Source: Pycnococcus provasolii
Lineage: Eukaryota > Chlorophyta > Pseudoscourfieldiophyceae > Pseudoscourfieldiales > Pycnococcaceae
Direction of reading: 5' to 3'
Assembly (NCBI GenBank): GCA_938743325.2
Contig: OW568900.1
Coordinates: 186,001-250,000, forward strand
DNA: 64,000 nt
In this document: positions 10,291 to 20,809 of the stretch, in pieces
Layout: each line of letters begins with the position of its first letter
Position numbering within the stretch: the stretch's first letter is position 1
Notes under the pieces: generated by a model
Database searches by the model: none
Told to the model about the DNA's origin: nothing
The model's input: the letters and a program-made list of their open reading frames with translations, nothing else
Made by a program: the position numbers and the translations under genes

Positions 10291-10908
10291 ATGGCGCGTG
10301 AATCGAAATCGTCGTCGTCTGCTTCAGGTTTGGTAACAGCTTCTCGAGGTGATTTTCCTACTTCTTCCTTGGATGAAGTTCAAAGAGCACGTGAGATGAT
10401 ACTGATTTCTGGAGGACCTGCTACTTCTACTTCTACGGATCTTGCAGGTAGTAGGTCTATGCGTCTCTGCGCGATGTGGGCACTCGCACACGCATCCCGT
10501 GCTCGAGACTGTGCACTCGCCCTCCCGCTCATTGACGAATGTCGTGCTCATGTGAAACAGAGAGATGATGCGGCGGCGGCGCAGAAACGTACAGGAGGAG
10601 GGGCGGCGTCTTCGACGACGACGACGACGACAACTGACGTGGAAGAAGCCGTGCCGTCTGTCGAAAGTTTAGGGTACCTGCAAGCCATGGCTCTGCTCGG
10701 CATGGGTGACGCCGCCGCCGCACATCGTGTGCTCGCACCTGTCGTGCAAAGCAACCCGAACCACGAAATGTCCGCGCACCTTCTCACACTCGTCGAACAG
10801 CGCGTCGCTACAGCTGCAGTCGTCTCGCTCGGCATCGTCGGAGCTGCCGCCGCGGTCGGCGCCGTCGTTCTGGGAGCGCTCGCCTCTGGGCGTAACGCAC
10901 GCGCGTAA
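10291..10908 (+). CDS. FIS1: Mitochondrial/peroxisomal fission protein FIS1-like
   Basis: A tail-anchored outer-membrane adaptor for organelle fission. The 205-residue product begins MARESK; this start is preferred over an in-frame upstream non-ATG codon because it gives a clean short N-terminus. It contains TPR-like helices (RSMRLCAMWALAHAS; ESLGYLQAMALLGMGD, then AAHRVLAPVVQSNPNHEMSA), the FIS1 hallmark ending in a Pro-Asn turn. The chain closes with a hydrophobic Ala/Val/Gly tail (residues ~172-198) followed by a short basic end (GRNARA), as expected for tail-anchored insertion. A Thr run at ~110-117 sits in a loop. It ends 88 bp from the end of the convergent MOZART1 gene. A generic TPR protein with a C-terminal anchor is the alternative. 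Confidence 0.75.
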   Translation: MARESKSSSSASGLVTASRGDFPTSSLDEVQRAREMILISGGPATSTSTDLAGSRSMRLCAMWALAHASRARDCALALPLIDECRAHVKQRDDAAAAQKRTGGGAASSTTTTTTTDVEEAVPSVESLGYLQAMALLGMGDAAAAHRVLAPVVQSNPNHEMSAHLLTLVEQRVATAAVVSLGIVGAAAAVGAVVLGALASGRNARA

Positions 10909-10996
10909 AGCGGACGCGTCGCTGTGTTTTTTGTTAGACTATTTCATGTGTTTGTTTATTTTTTGTCTTTTGTTTCCTTACAACAAAATAAGTTCG

Positions 10997-11561
10997 TCAC
11001 CTGCTTATTTCTGCGCTTGCACCCGCGAGGGCGGCGCCCTCGCGCCTCAGCTCCTTCACCTGTAAATAAAGTTAAATGTGCGTGTTGTGAGCGATGTGTT
11101 TTATGCAGAAAAGAGGTTCTTTCTGAGGCACCACGACCAGAGCATCTGCAGACGGCACACAGCCACCATTGAGACAACAAACCAAAAAGCCAAACCAACC
11201 AACAAACCAACACACGCAGAGTACATTTTCCCAAAGTCAACAACACAAACCTATCCCATCATACACGGCAGCCCAGAATACAGCAGAAACCCGCAGAGTT
11301 AACTCAACACAACACAACAACAAACCAAAAACACAAACACACACACAAAACACAAAAACACAAAACACACAAAACCAAAAACACAAAACACACAAAACGA
11401 CATACCACCGCCGCAAGTGCCTCTGGGTTGACTGAATTTTCACAGAGGCCCATGAGGATCGCCAACTCAGATTTTGAGAGACCAGTGTCAAGGACGGTCG
11501 ACATCTCGTACACGACGTCGAGAGCTGCTAAGGCGTGGCGCGTGGGAAGCTGCTCCTCCAT
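10997..11561 (-). CDS. MZT1: MOZART1, gamma-tubulin complex targeting microprotein (two exons)
   Basis: A 72-residue subunit that recruits gamma-tubulin complexes to microtubule-organising sites. Exon 1 (11561-11406, 52 codons) starts MEEQLPTRHALAAL and carries the family core TGLSKSELAILMGLCENS followed by VNPEALAAV. The exon ends at a GTATGT donor. A 346-bp intron (11405-11060) contains a GT-rich microsatellite. Exon 2 (11059-10997) follows a TTTACAG acceptor and encodes VKELRREGAALAGASAEISR and a stop, which continues the conserved family helix in phase 0. Upstream in-frame codons to 11756 would translate the telomere-like repeat as RVRVRV and are not credible. Length fits the family (about 70-80 residues). 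Splicing is inferred from sequence only. Confidence 0.9.
11165..11400. repeat. CA/A-rich microsatellite inside the MOZART1 intron
   Basis: Imperfect ACAAAACAC / CCAACC repeats on the plus strand, GT/T-rich in the sense of the gene. They fill most of the single intron of MOZART1. Confidence 0.9.
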
Positions 11562-12478
11562 AACTGGACTTGTCGGTGACCGTGGTGGTGCGGACGACAG
11601 AATAATGACCGTCCGGAGAGGCCAATGGAGGGAGGGAAAACGGGCGCGAAAAAACCCACCTGAAACACGGACCCTAACCCTAACCCTAACCCTAATCAGG
11701 CGTTCAGCAGGGTTGGGTTTTTTTGTTTTGGTCAAGAAATACAACATCCTCTCCATCAGCGTGTGTAGGCGACTCCCCGTTCACGTGACGTAGCAGCCTA
11801 GTGAGCCGAGCACTGTGAACTGACGCCGGCGCTGTCAAGGGAGTGGCGGCTATGGTCGCGCCGTCGTTCATCAGCCCAGCGGCTTCGGCTTCCAGCGCTA
11901 AGCGCACCCGGGCAGGACCCTCCTTGGCGAACGCTTTCAACCACCGGCTCCGGGTCAATCGTTCCGTCCTCGCGAACGTAAACGACGCCCGAAGGGTGCC
12001 TTTCCAAGTCAACCTCCCAGCTCTCAACATCATCTCGAAGGCGACACCTGTCCACGACGAATACACCATTCGGAAATATTTGCACACCTCTTCACCTGGA
12101 AATTCGGCCGCCAGTCCGCCACCGCATCATGGCGCGTGCGACAACTATGCAAGGCAGGCACGAAGTCGGCTTTGTCGCCGGTGACGATGGCGTCGTTGTA
12201 GCTGTCGTACAGACAGCCAGTCGGTGTCGCCGCTCGTCTTGTACTCGCTCGAACGAAATAGGCCCGGACTCTAACACTAGAAATGGGCCCGCGACGAGGT
12301 CCCGCCACGTAGAAAGTACGACGACCGACGGCGTATCCCCACCTAAAACGGGACACTGCCCCCCCCCCCCAAAGCGTTTGAGTCCTTCTTGGAGCCGTTG
12401 TTTGCCTCCGGTGGCCCCCTTTCTTCTCAAATATTCATTTTGACTTTTTTTCGCACTCCCGGGCTCATTTCTCAAGTC
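11562..12478. other. Spacer with telomere-like block and unrecognised ORF fragments
   Basis: Lies between the divergent MOZART1 and coiled-coil genes. It holds four CCCTAA units at 11672-11695 and overlapping minus-strand ORFs (11704-12087, 11798-12085, 12030-12356) that I cannot assign. Their composition suggests degraded mobile-element or captured coding sequence, but this is not proven. A C homopolymer (12359-12370) lies ~110 bp before the next start codon. Confidence 0.5.
11672..11695. repeat. Interstitial telomere-like repeat, four CCCTAA units
   Basis: Perfect units lying ~111 bp upstream of the MOZART1 start codon. Confidence 0.95.
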
Positions 12479-14433
12479 ATGTCCGCCCCCCTTGATGACT
12501 CCCTCGACGCGTTGCGTGACCGGTTAAGCAAGCTCGGCGTGGACGTGGACGTGGATACGGTGGATACGAACACGGTGGTGTCGTCCGGGGTGGCGGCGTC
12601 CGGGGGTGTGGCCGCGGCTTCAGAGGTATGTATGTTTTCATCTTTCTCTTTCTCTTTCTCCCATGGGCCCCACTTTAATGAAGTCGTTGGCTTAAGTTCT
12701 CTTGGTGGCTCTTGGTTATTTTGCTTTGCCTTATTTTTTATTCGTATCGTTTCGTTGAGTTTGAGATGCTGATCTTCGTATGCCACCTACCACCTTGTTC
12801 AACTCACTCTTGACCTTTTCCTTTCCTTGACTTGACTGACTCTCATCGCAATGAACTCCACTCTTGATATCGTCAATATGCAACCTAGGAGGAACCTAGT
12901 CTCGAGGAACTTCTCGCGCAGGCGCAGAGCCTCGCCTCTGGGAAAAATCAAACCGGCGGCGGCGAACATAATCACGCAGCAAAACACCCTGAGTCGTCAC
13001 CTCCAGCAAAAACGCCGACGCGAAGGCGGAGGGCGCCCACCGTGCTCCCCTTCGCCGCCGCAGAGGCGGAGAACGCTGCGAACGCAGCCATCGCGAGAGC
13101 AGAAGCACCCAAAATAACGCGAAGAAACAAACAGAACCAGCTCGCGCTCGCACCGCCGCCGTTTCCCGCGAAGGGTGCAGCCGTTAAGGCGCGAAAAGTG
13201 TCGGCGGCGCCAAACTCGATGGCGGCATCCGCACGTATCGCGCGAGGGGGCGTGCTTCCTGCGAGACCGCGAAGGCTCGTCGCGCCGAAGACGAAGGCGA
13301 AGCGCAAAATAACCAGCAACGCAAACGCAGTGGCTTGGCGGCCCGTCGCGCACGCCGTGACGTGGGAGAACCCGAGCGCGCACAACGGCGCTATCACCGC
13401 CGCCGCGGCACGCAGCGTCGTCGCGGCGCAGAAGCGGCTCGACCTCGAGGAGGCGAGGTACCGCGACTACAGCAAGCTCCTTCGCGACCAGGAGAGAAGC
13501 CACGTCGCGGATCTAGGGAGGGAGAGACGCACGGCGGAGGCGTACCGTCGCGAGGCGCTACGCATCGAGCGCGAGGCGGCGGCCCTCGCGAGCCTGCTTG
13601 ACCAGCGCGATCGCGAGCTCGAGCGCGCGCGCGACGCGCTGAGAGCGTCGCAGTCAAGCGTCGGGGACGCGGTGGCGAAGGCGGAGGTTGCGGAGGTTCG
13701 TTTCGCGGAGGAGATGGCGCGCATGCGTTCGGAGCTGGAGACTGTCATCGACGACCGCGACGAGTGCCGTCGTCTGCTCGAGGCGGCGATGACGCGCATC
13801 CAGAGGGCGGAGGACGTGGCGGCGCGTTTCGACGAGCACGAGCGAGAGAGGCGTCGGCTTGAGGCTGAGAATTCCGTGCTTCGCATCAGTCTGCAGAAGG
13901 TGGAGAAGAAGTGCGCGCACTTCGAGGAGATGCTCGGCGAGCAGGCGCAGCGAGAGGCGTTGCTGAAGCGCATCAGCCAGGCGAATCTCGCGGCGTACGA
14001 CGCGAAGAAGAACGCGCTGAACAGCTACATGGCTGCGATGGCTTCGGACGGCGCGGCGCTTGCTGCGGGTGAGGCTTCGGACATCGTGTACACGGCGGAG
14101 AAGAGGGCCACAGGGCGGAAGAAGGTGCGTGCGGGTACGTCGGTGAAGGAGCTGTACCGCGAGCTGTTGGCGGAGGTGGAGGACACGTCTACGTTGGACG
14201 CAGGCGTGAGTGCGGATGCGATAGCGCGTCGCGCGTTCCGTTCCCCGGAGGTGGTTCGTCCTACCGCGCGTGCGGCGGCGGCTGATTCGGAGAGTGACGA
14301 CGGCCCGCTGATGCGTTCGATGGATGCCTCCGCGGCGGCGGATCGCATCAACTCTCTATTGTTTGGAGGCGGTGCAGCGGGCGGCGCCATTCCACAAACG
14401 CCGGCGGAGACGGAGATGGGCGAGACATCGTGA
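12479..14433 (+). CDS. Coiled-coil protein of unknown function (two exons)
   Basis: Exon 1 (12479-12625, 49 codons) begins MSAPLDDSLDALRDRLSKLG and ends at a GTATGT donor. The 263-bp intron ends at ACCTAG (12888). Exon 2 (12889-14433) continues in phase 0 with EEPSLEELLAQAQSLASGKN. The product is 563 residues: a basic, disordered N-terminal third (PAKTPTRRRRAP), a long heptad-like helix from about residue 190 to 370 (RYRDYSKLLRDQERSH and ERRRLEAENSVLRISLQKVE), and a disordered acidic tail. This architecture suits a cytoskeletal, basal-body or centrosomal scaffold, but no named family is recognisable. The adjacent MOZART1 gene is suggestive only. The first ATG in exon 1 and both splice sites are clear. 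A second AG 11 bp downstream of the chosen acceptor would break the frame. Confidence 0.8.
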
Positions 14434-15176
14434 GTTTGTTCTTCACGTTGTTGTTGTGTGTGTGTGATCGGGGCCGCCTTAGTTCCTTCCAGGTAACAAA
14501 AAACTAAGTAACCCCGAAACAAGACGAACCAGAGACCCAGTTTGGGGGTTAGTATAGGACATGGGTTGGGAGAAAAAACGCGTTGTGTCCGGCTACACTT
14601 CTGTCTTACATTCCCGTTGATTGCGTCACGCGGGGGGATACAGTGTTGTATGTCGCCCCGGCCCATGCTCGCATTCAACCTTGAAACAAGACGAACCAGA
14701 GACCAAGATTGGGGGTTAGTTAACATATCGTGTTGTCCCGTACTTGATTCCACATGTGTCGAGAAAGCGCGAGCCGCGGTCTTGAAAAGTATCCACGCTT
14801 TGTGTCCGAAGACATGGATTTGTCCGTAGCCCTACGGACAAAAACGGCTTTGCGCGCATTGCAGTTTGAGGCCTTAGATCGTGGCCGATTGAGCTGAAAA
14901 TTTCGGGAATTAGAGTTCAAAGGATGCTCTACAAGATGGTGCCAACGGTGGTACTATACTGTAGAAAAAGATATAGGGTAGAACGTGTAGACGTTGCATG
15001 AAGTTGCAGAATCCGAAAATTTCGAGGAAATTTTCAGTTTTTTAAAACGGGGACCCCCAAGGAGCGTGCTACGCCGTTCCGCATGTATCGTACCCGATAG
15101 AGTACCTCTATGCGCGTCTTTTCATAACTTTTCAGCCATATCGACCATGAACTCGAGAAGTTACACATTAGTTCTC
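14434..15176. other. Spacer with a ~40-bp direct repeat and inverted repeats
   Basis: A direct repeat beginning GAAACAAGACGAACCAGAGA and ending GGGGGTTAGT occurs at ~14515-14553 and ~14684-14720. A perfect 11-bp inverted repeat with a 2-bp loop lies at 14819-14842 (TTTGTCCGTAG / CTACGGACAAA). A second inverted pair, CTGAAAATTTC / GAAATTTTCAG, lies at ~14894 and ~15025. The repeats border the piggyBac-like remnant and could belong to a transposon end, but no complete terminal pair was found. Confidence 0.6.
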
Positions 15177-16250
15177 TTACACCCCTCCCCTCGCTTTTTT
15201 CGGTGTGTGAGGACGTCCGGTGTCTTTCACCTTTTTGACGTGCGCTTCCCAACATCCACCACCACCTTTCGCGCTCGGCCCACACACGGCGCAATGGTCG
15301 TTCTCCGTGGCGCACGTTGTGCAATGCATCGACGTCTCGCGTTGCCTGCACACCGTACATTGCTTTTGAATTTGTCTCATCATCCCCCCTTTCGTCTGCT
15401 TCGTGCCCATCGATTTGTGGATGCACTTCGGAAACATCGGTGCTGCCGCCGAACCGGAACCCGTAGACATGGATCGCTTCCGCGTACCGTTCGCTACTTC
15501 CTCTGCGATCACCCATGGGTTGTATGCTAGCTGTTGAAAGAGAAGATCCGAGAACGTATCGAGATCTCCCACAAAGTCGCCGCAATACTGCGCCGACTGG
15601 AAAGCGTTCGCTTCAATCATGGAAAGCAACCCGGCAAGCTCGCGAATCAACCAATCTTGTGTTTGCCACTGGTGACAATATCCGACTCCATGGTTCCCTC
15701 CTGCCCGTATGCGATTCCATAGGTCGATTAGGGAGAAGTACTTCCTCCAAAGCTCAGACGCAAACGGCTGCGACAGCTCCCTAATATCTTCGTGCACGAA
15801 CTCGTCGGATGGCGCGGACGTGTCCGGAAGCACGTCGTGTCCGCGATACTTCCACTTCTTTCCCGGGTGTGCACCACCTCCTGACGTGCACAAGTGCAAC
15901 TTACTTCCACCCGCGCCCTTGTGTGCGATCGCGTAGATTTCATGTGCGTGCGGATCGCCACCGTGCAGATCAGGTGCACCACGCAAGCGCGCGTACGTCC
16001 AGGTGCCATTCCTCCTCGGCTCCATAACTTTCTCGAGATATGTTGAAGGGTATCCATAATCTGTAGGCCGTTTTATAGAGTGAATTACGAATAAACCGTG
16101 CTTGTCTAACACTCTCGTCGCCATTGGAAATCCAAACCAACTATCACCAATCATGACCCTGCGGTGATGCTCACACCAAGGGGAAGCCTGCGCTTCGCGT
16201 GCGAGTGCGTGGGCGAGATGACTTTCTATGGCCTTGGTCTCGAGGATCTG
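15177..16250 (-). pseudogene. PiggyBac-like transposase, C-terminal part only
   Basis: A DNA transposon remnant. The open frame includes IGDSWFGFPMATRVLDKHG, equivalent to the piggyBac D-x-F-F/W block where the third catalytic Asp region begins. It is followed by the family's NHGV...QWQTQDWLIRELAGLL...NAF segment. The chain ends in a Cys-rich finger (CTVCRQRETSMHCTTCATEN, then HCAVCG and CWEAHV). Upstream of the M at 16154 the frame stays open and family-like (LETKAIESHLAHALAREAQ) to a stop at 16251. The N-terminal half with the first catalytic Asp is missing. No TTAA-flanked terminal inverted repeats were found. The element is therefore dead. Confidence 0.7.
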
Positions 16251-16470
16251 CTAGGAGGGCTCGGCAATGGTAGTGGAGAAGGTGGTCGTGATATGCCAAT
16301 CGGCGTTTTCTACGGCAGAAACGTCGTCGGTGGATTTTGAAGCAGCTCGCTCGTCTTTGTAGAAGAAACATTTGTATGTACTAGATGTAATTGTGAGTCT
16401 ATTTTGAATTTTAAGCTTTGTAACTTTTATTCATTCTTCTTAACTGGTGATTTTTGACTGTACTGCATTC

Positions 16471-16797
16471 CTACTTGGCGTCCTTGGCTGCCTTCGCTCG
16501 CTTCTCCTCCTGGTACTTCTGCTTGGCCTTTTCGCTGCACTGCGTGCACGTGGTCTTGACGGGATCGCGGACGTAAAGCGCCGCGGTGCCGTGCGGCACC
16601 TTTCCATTCCAGGCCACCCAGTCGCGGTGGCCGAGCTCGAGCCCCACGCCAGACTCACCGAGCGACGGAAAGACGAGCTCGCCGCCGCAGCAACTCACCT
16701 TGCCAGCGTCTTCGACCTCCATCGTCGTCCAGCCCGCGTCGTTCGCGTCGGTGTGCGTCGCACCGACGAAGTTTTCAGTTTCGAAAACTGTCAGCAA
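16471..16797 (-). CDS. Unrecognised small protein or gene fragment
   Basis: An open frame of ~108 codons with host-like composition: LTVFETENFVGATHTDAND, VSCCGGELVFP, a Trp/Gly-rich middle (GHRDWVAWNGKVPHGTAALY), then CTQCSEKAKQKYQEEKRAKA at the C-terminus. No ATG begins the frame; upstream codons (FDDAEALK) stay sensible until a stop, so this may be a 3' exon or a truncated gene. I do not recognise the family. The paired Cys motifs hint at metal binding, but that is a guess. Confidence 0.4.
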   Translation of the reverse strand: MLTVFETENFVGATHTDANDAGWTTMEVEDAGKVSCCGGELVFPSLGESGVGLELGHRDWVAWNGKVPHGTAALYVRDPVKTTCTQCSEKAKQKYQEEKRAKAAKDAK

Positions 16798-17408
16798 CTT
16801 CAGCGCCTCAGCGTCGTCGAAACACGGTGTTCAGGCCATCGCCGGCAGTGCCAGCGTCCCACCAAGGGCGCACCCTTGGTGCGTCATCATCACGTCGTCT
16901 CCCTGCCGGCCCCTCCACGCCCCTCCGGCCTCCCACCCGACCGGTGTCCCGCGGGGCCCGCCCCTCCCCAAGCCAAAGAGATCACCAAATTCCAAAGATG
17001 CAATTGTGTATCCCGATTTTTTATGAAACAAACGGGGTGGGATCCCCCCCCAGGTATTTTAGAGGGCCAGGGAGGGGCCAAGGAGGGCCTCATCTGAAAA
17101 CCTTGGCTCGCCTGCTTTATCCACCGGCCCCCCCCGGCGGAGAAACTCCCTCCTGTGAGTTGGCTTTTCGTTTCTCCCCCCTCCCCCCTTCCGAAAGCTG
17201 CCTCGTCACCATTTCCCTCTCCGGCGCTTCATTCTGCTTCATTCTGCACTCTTGGTGGTTGTTGGCTTGTTGGTTATTCTTTCTTAGGGCCTCGTCACTC
17301 TCATCGTGGTTGGTTAACGTGGTTGGTTAACGTGGTTGTCCCTCTCGCTGCATTGCAATTGCCTTGTGCTTTCATCTTTGGCATATTCATTCATCCGTAT
17401 TTTACACC
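16798..17408. other. Spacer with C-rich tracts upstream of the trehalose gene
   Basis: GC-rich, low-complexity DNA with several C homopolymers on the sense strand of the downstream gene (17044-17051, 17128-17136, 17177-17188), then a short tandem GTTGGTTAAC-type repeat (17308-17335). No gene seen. Confidence 0.6.
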
Positions 17409-20400
17409 ATGACGATGATTGGTTCTTGTACGAATTTGGCGGATTTGCTGTCCGGTGGCTCTGGTATGGGTGCTGGTGGTGGCAACGGTGGTCCCGGCTT
17501 AGGTGGTGGTGGTGGTGGTGGTCTATCGTCTCTACGTCGCTCGAAGAGGTCAGGCTCAGAAAGGTCCCTGCACAGCGAATCCACCGACTCGTCATTAGCC
17601 GACAAAGATAAAGACGGAAACCTCATCAGACCGCAGCGTATCATCCTCATCAGCAACAACCTACCCATCAGAGGAAGGAAAGCGACGGCGCAAGAAGCGG
17701 CAGAAGGAGGAACAAGCCCGAGCGCCGCGGCCAACTTAGGGTGGATATTCGAATGGGACGAAGACGCGCTCGTCGGACAAATCAAACTCGGCGTGCTCGA
17801 ACAACAGGACGGAGGAAGACAACTTGGCGTGCTCTTCGTCGGACAGCTCAACGTCGACATTCCGGAGAACGAACAGGACGTCGTGTCGGAGGAAATTTAC
17901 AGGAGGTTCGGGTGCATTCCCGTATTCATACCCAGCGAAACCAAAGACCTCTTCTACAAGGGATTCTGCAAGAGCATACTGTGGCCCACCATGCACTACC
18001 TCGTGCCGCTGACGCCCAAGTGTGGACGCAGGTTCGACCGACGCGCTTGGCAAGCGTACATCGCCGCGAACAAGTGCTTCGTAGACCGCGTCGTCGAGTT
18101 CATCAACCCAGACGACGACATGGTGTGGATTCACGACTACCACCTCATCGTGCTGCCGACGCTGCTGCGCAAGCGCTTCCACGCGCTTCGCATCGGGTAC
18201 TTCCTGCACTGCCCCTTCCCCTCGTCGGAGGTGTTCCGAGCCATGCCGTGCCGTGACGAGCTCCTGCGGTCCATGCTCAACGCCGACGTCATCGGATTTC
18301 ACACCTACGACTACGCACGCCACTTCCTGTCGTGCATCAACCGCGCGCTCGGCGTCGACCACGAGTCCAAGCGAGGGACGATCGGCGTCATGTACTACGG
18401 ACGTCGCGTCGTGATCCGAATCTCGCCCACGGGAGTCCACTGCGGCAGACTACTGCAGGGATTCGACTGGCCAGAGTGCGAGTGGAGGCGAGGCGAGCTT
18501 ATCGCAGATTTGCAAAACTGCACCGTGGCGCTTGGCGTCGATGACCTCGACGTGTTCAAGGGCATCGACCTGAAGATTGAGGCTGTGGGGCGAATGCTCG
18601 ATGCCTACCCAGGCATTCGCGGGAAATTCACGCTCATTCAGGTGGTGAATGCCCCGCGCAGCTTGAACGCGGAGGTGGCAGAGCTGCGCGACACGATCCG
18701 CGAGCTCACCGAGGACATCAATCGACGCCACGGCCAGCCTGGAGCTGACGGGAAAGAAGCGTACAAGCCCATCCAACTGATCGAACGGCACGTGCCGCTG
18801 CACGAGCGCATCGCCCTGTACAGCGTCGCCGACGTGTTCGTCGTCAGCGCGACGCGCGACGGCATGAACCTGTTCCCGTACGAGTACATTGTTTGCCGCC
18901 AGGGACCGCCACAGCACGACCTGCACGACTCCGAGGAGGAGATGTACGGCATGGCGGCGGCGGCGGCGGCGGCTGCCGTGCCCGCCGGTGGACTGGGATC
19001 CATCGTGATGGGTGGGGCCAACTCCACCGCCGCCGCAGGCGCCGATGCATCCGATGCCGACGGTGCGCCAAGGTCCGTGCGGCAGCGCAGCACGACGAGC
19101 GCGCCGCCTCCGCCACGCGACAGCATGCTGGTGGTGAGTGAGTTTGTCGGCTGTTCTCCGAGCCTGAGCGGCGCACTTCGCGTGAATCCGTACAACACGG
19201 ACGGCTTTGCCGATGCGCTTCACTCCGCTTGCACGATCCCGCTCGCGGAGCGACGCGTGAGGCACAAGCGCCACTGGGAGTACGTGAGAGGTCACACCGC
19301 ACAGAGCTGGGGCGCAACATTTGTGGACGAATTGTGGAGTACCACGAGGGATCACAGCAAACTTCGATGTCACGGCCTCGGCTTTGGCTTGCAGTTTCGC
19401 GTCGTTGCACTCGACGAGACGTTCAAAAAGCTCGACGCATTCACCGTCCTGCAGAGCTACCAGCTCGCCGCGGCGGCGCCGGACGCGGCAAGGCGCCTCT
19501 TCATGCTCGACTACGACGGCACGCTCACCGTGGGCGTCATCCGCGGGCAGCAGCAAGGTGGTCCGGGCTCCAGCACGCCGGGTCAGGATATCCCCACGCA
19601 GGGTATGCAGCGCGTCAAGAGCAGCCAGTCGATGGCATCGACAGGACGCGCGCCGTCTGCGGAGGTGCTCGACATGCTGCGCGGCCTCTGCAAGAACGAA
19701 AACAACGTCGTCGCCATCGTCAGCGGACGCAGCCGCCTGGAGCTGAGCCACTGGTTCCTTCCCGCGGGTGCTCCCGGAAGCGACGGCGGCGGCAACACCG
19801 ACGACTTGGACGCGGAGGCAATTGCCGACCCGCTGAACCGGCTCATGCTGTGCGCGGAGCACGGCATGTTCTACCGCTACCCGTCGCGAGGCTGGAGAAT
19901 GGCGGGCATGGCTGAGGAGGAGATGGGCGCCTTGATGGGCTCTGAGACGACGAGTGCTGCGGTAAGCGCGATGGCGGTGTCTGCCGATGGCGCCGACGGA
20001 GCTGCAGGGTCGTCGCTCGCGCCGCCGGTGAGCTACGGGCAGGTGTTCCACACCGCGAGCGACGGCGTGGACGTCGTCGGCCTCCCTTTCGCGGATGCTG
20101 ACACAGACTGGCGCAGCGTCGCCCTTCCCGTGCTCCGGCAGTATGCCGAGTGCACGGATGGCGCGCACGTGGAGGCGAAGGAGACGAGCCTCGTGTGGAG
20201 GTACACATTCACGGATGCCGAGTTTGGCGGGCGGCAGGCGAAGGAGCTCATGGACCACCTCGAGGATGTTCTCGCGCACGACCACAGCGTTGAGGTTGTG
20301 CGCGGCTCGGGCATTGTTGAGGTGAAGCCCGTGGAGGCAACGAAAGGCAACTGCGTGCGTCGCATCATTACGCAGATGAACCCCGCCCTACCGCGGTGGT

Positions 20401-20660
20401 GCCTTTGCGTGGGCGACGATCAAAGTGACGAGAGCATGTTCACGACGCTCGAGGAGCTGTTGGCTGACGCAAAGTCGAAGCCTTCTGGCCAGGGCATGAC
20501 GCGCACGAAGAGCGCGTTAGCGCTTGGATCGAAGCGCGGCGACGAGCCTGCAGCTGAGGTGTGGACGGCGACCGTGGGCAGCAAGCCGAGTGCTGCACAT
20601 TACTTCGTCAACGACCCTGTGGAGGTTGTGGAGATGCTGCGATCGCTCGGAAGCAAATAA
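17409..20660 (+). CDS. TPS: Class II trehalose-6-phosphate synthase/phosphatase
   Basis: A two-domain protein of 1083 residues. The start MTMIGSCTNLADLLSGG is chosen because it matches the plant class II N-terminus (MVSRSxxNxLDLASG type); an in-frame ATG 45 bp upstream is less family-like. The GT20 glycosyltransferase region spans ~77-645 (WIHDYHLIVLPTLLRKR, YFLHCPFPSSEVFR, RDGMNLFPYEYIV). The HAD phosphatase follows, with LDYDGTLTV at 701-705, VSGRSRLELSHWF, AEHGMFYRYP and GDDQSDESMF at ~1002. All core HAD residues look intact. In Arabidopsis most class II proteins are regulatory with weak or no synthase activity. Two disordered inserts (an Ala run near residue 515 and a Gly/Gln stretch after DYDGT) are lineage-specific. 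It ends 149 bp from the convergent thioredoxin-like gene. Confidence 0.93.
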   Translation: MTMIGSCTNLADLLSGGSGMGAGGGNGGPGLGGGGGGGLSSLRRSKRSGSERSLHSESTDSSLADKDKDGNLIRPQRIILISNNLPIRGRKATAQEAAEGGTSPSAAANLGWIFEWDEDALVGQIKLGVLEQQDGGRQLGVLFVGQLNVDIPENEQDVVSEEIYRRFGCIPVFIPSETKDLFYKGFCKSILWPTMHYLVPLTPKCGRRFDRRAWQAYIAANKCFVDRVVEFINPDDDMVWIHDYHLIVLPTLLRKRFHALRIGYFLHCPFPSSEVFRAMPCRDELLRSMLNADVIGFHTYDYARHFLSCINRALGVDHESKRGTIGVMYYGRRVVIRISPTGVHCGRLLQGFDWPECEWRRGELIADLQNCTVALGVDDLDVFKGIDLKIEAVGRMLDAYPGIRGKFTLIQVVNAPRSLNAEVAELRDTIRELTEDINRRHGQPGADGKEAYKPIQLIERHVPLHERIALYSVADVFVVSATRDGMNLFPYEYIVCRQGPPQHDLHDSEEEMYGMAAAAAAAAVPAGGLGSIVMGGANSTAAAGADASDADGAPRSVRQRSTTSAPPPPRDSMLVVSEFVGCSPSLSGALRVNPYNTDGFADALHSACTIPLAERRVRHKRHWEYVRGHTAQSWGATFVDELWSTTRDHSKLRCHGLGFGLQFRVVALDETFKKLDAFTVLQSYQLAAAAPDAARRLFMLDYDGTLTVGVIRGQQQGGPGSSTPGQDIPTQGMQRVKSSQSMASTGRAPSAEVLDMLRGLCKNENNVVAIVSGRSRLELSHWFLPAGAPGSDGGGNTDDLDAEAIADPLNRLMLCAEHGMFYRYPSRGWRMAGMAEEEMGALMGSETTSAAVSAMAVSADGADGAAGSSLAPPVSYGQVFHTASDGVDVVGLPFADADTDWRSVALPVLRQYAECTDGAHVEAKETSLVWRYTFTDAEFGGRQAKELMDHLEDVLAHDHSVEVVRGSGIVEVKPVEATKGNCVRRIITQMNPALPRWCLCVGDDQSDESMFTTLEELLADAKSKPSGQGMTRTKSALALGSKRGDEPAAEVWTATVGSKPSAAHYFVNDPVEVVEMLRSLGSK

Positions 20661-20809
20661 AGTGCGTAGAAGAACTTTATAATGTGGTGGAGTTGGTGTA
20701 TGCGTTGTTGTTTTTTTGTGCGTGATGATGATGTCTTTGTGTAATGTCTGTGGGTGGATTTACAAAAAAGAAACGGAGAGAGGAGGATTATGAGGAGGTT
20801 GTTATTAGT

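Noticed and set aside
11562-11756. N-terminal extension of MOZART1 containing RVRVRVRV
   Set aside because: It translates the CCCTAA repeat; family members begin near MEEQLPTRH.
18450-20285. A 611-codon ORF antisense to the trehalose-phosphate gene
   Set aside because: Typical open antisense frame in GC-rich coding DNA; the plus strand has clear conserved domains.
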